From: Methylococcaceae bacterium
GTDB lineage: Bacteria > Pseudomonadota > Gammaproteobacteria > Methylococcales > Methylomonadaceae
Length of the DNA: 5,411 nt
Assembly (NCBI GenBank): GCA_013140465.1
Contig: JABFST010000098.1
Span: forward strand, 1-5,411
Direction of reading: 5' to 3'
The position numbers and the translations under genes were made by a program. Below the pieces are notes generated by a model. That model did not search any database. It saw only the letters and a program-made list of their open reading frames with translations, and was not told the DNA's origin. Each line of letters opens with the position of its first letter. Position 1 is the stretch's first letter. Positions 4,757-5,411 of this stretch are shown here, one piece after another.

Positions 4757-5411
4757 GTGAATACTACACCTAGCAACATCGCCGAGCTAGAGCAAGGCAA
4801 CCAGCCTTATGGCAAGCCTTATGCGCAAGGAATTTTAGGCCGTATTAATTGGCTGTTTATATTGACAGTCATTGTGCCTACCTTAATTTCCGTCATTTAT
4901 TTTGGGCTGATAGCTTCGGATGTCTATATCTCCGAATCACGTTTTGTGGTGCGCAGCCCTGAACGCCAAACGGCCTCGCCTTTGGGCATGTTGCTTAAGG
5001 GATCGGGATTTACCAGCTCCCAAGACGATGCCTATACCGTACAAGATTACATGTTGTCACGCGATGCGCTGGCGGTGTTGAATAAAAAGCTCAGTGTGGG
5101 CAGTGCCTTTGCCAGCACCAATGTAGATATTTTTAGCCGCTTTGCTGGCTTGCAATGGTGGGACAAAAGCTTTGAAGCTTTATACAAATATTATCAAAAC
5201 AAAGTCGAAATTGAGCTGGACTCGCTGTCATCGATTACTACCTTAACCGTTAAGGGCTTTACTGCCGATGATGCCCTCCATATTAACCAAGAGCTATTGG
5301 ACTTGGCTGAAACGCTGGTCAACCAGCTTAACGAACAAGTCCGTCAAGACATGATCCGCTTTGCCGCCAGTGAAGTCACGGCGGCAGAAAAAACCGCCAA
5401 AGCAGCGGCTT
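4757..5411 (+). CDS. Capsular polysaccharide export inner-membrane protein (KpsE/BexC/CtrB-like), 3'-truncated by the window
   Basis: Proteins of this family (polysaccharide co-polymerase type 3) span the inner membrane and reach through the periplasm. They link the KpsM/KpsT-type ABC transporter to the outer-membrane export channel in capsule secretion. The 218 visible residues show a cytoplasmic N-terminus of about 31 residues, one transmembrane helix at about 32-53 (WLFILTVIVPTLISVIYFGL), then the family-typical YISESRFVVRSPE (57-69). A periplasmic part follows, with DDAYTVQDYMLSRDAL (about 90-105) and an Ala/Glu/Gln-rich helical stretch from about 178 that probably starts the coiled coil. 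The C-terminal helix lies beyond the window. An in-frame stop at 4742-4744 leaves GTG 4757 as the only plausible start; its ribosome site is weak (AACGAAAC). The family is clear, but the exact member (kpsE, bexC, ctrB, wcbD-like) is not, so no symbol is given. Transporter genes are expected downstream. Confidence 0.88.
   Translation, partial: MNTTPSNIAELEQGNQPYGKPYAQGILGRINWLFILTVIVPTLISVIYFGLIASDVYISESRFVVRSPERQTASPLGMLLKGSGFTSSQDDAYTVQDYMLSRDALAVLNKKLSVGSAFASTNVDIFSRFAGLQWWDKSFEALYKYYQNKVEIELDSLSSITTLTVKGFTADDALHINQELLDLAETLVNQLNEQVRQDMIRFAASEVTAAEKTAKAAA

Overview
The window looks like a chromosomal segment of a gammaproteobacterium. It holds a conserved housekeeping block, ispE – tRNA-Gln(UUG) – prs – rplY (long Ctc form) – pth, all on the + strand. 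The same order is familiar from Pseudomonas and relatives. Moderate GC and an ordinary-looking gene set make a Methylococcales-type organism possible, but that is a guess and no gene here settles it.

Layout. Positions 1-815 are the 3' part of ispE (isoprenoid precursor synthesis), missing about 15 N-terminal residues. Four bases later comes a complete, CCA-encoding tRNA-Gln (820-894). Then follow prs (PRPP synthesis, 937-1890), rplY (ribosomal protein L25, 1957-2556) and pth (peptidyl-tRNA hydrolase, 2566-3138). Gaps are short, and I see no convincing promoter or terminator between ispE and rplY, so readthrough expression is likely. The theme is precursor supply and translation: PRPP for nucleotides, a 5S rRNA-binding protein, and recycling of drop-off peptidyl-tRNA. 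A perfect 12-bp terminator-shaped hairpin with a U-rich tail lies inside codons 16-25 of pth, over the catalytic histidine codon.

From 3139 to 3300 there is an AT-rich spacer with a good sigma70-type promoter and an interrupted inverted repeat. It precedes an unrecognised 53-residue single-pass membrane protein gene (3301-3462). That gene and the convergent rimK (ATP-grasp glutamate ligase for ribosomal protein S6, - strand, 3545-4477) share a strong bidirectional terminator at 3477-3514.

A 279-base divergent spacer (4478-4756) separates rimK from a + strand gene that runs off the window. This gene encodes a KpsE/BexC/CtrB-type inner-membrane protein of capsular polysaccharide export, with a GTG start and a near-consensus promoter. 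It probably marks the start of a surface-polysaccharide locus beside the housekeeping block.

I found no mobile element, CRISPR array or rRNA. Nothing here clearly amounts to an undescribed multi-gene system. The most interesting leads are the terminator-like hairpin inside pth and the small membrane-protein gene with its own regulatory region.
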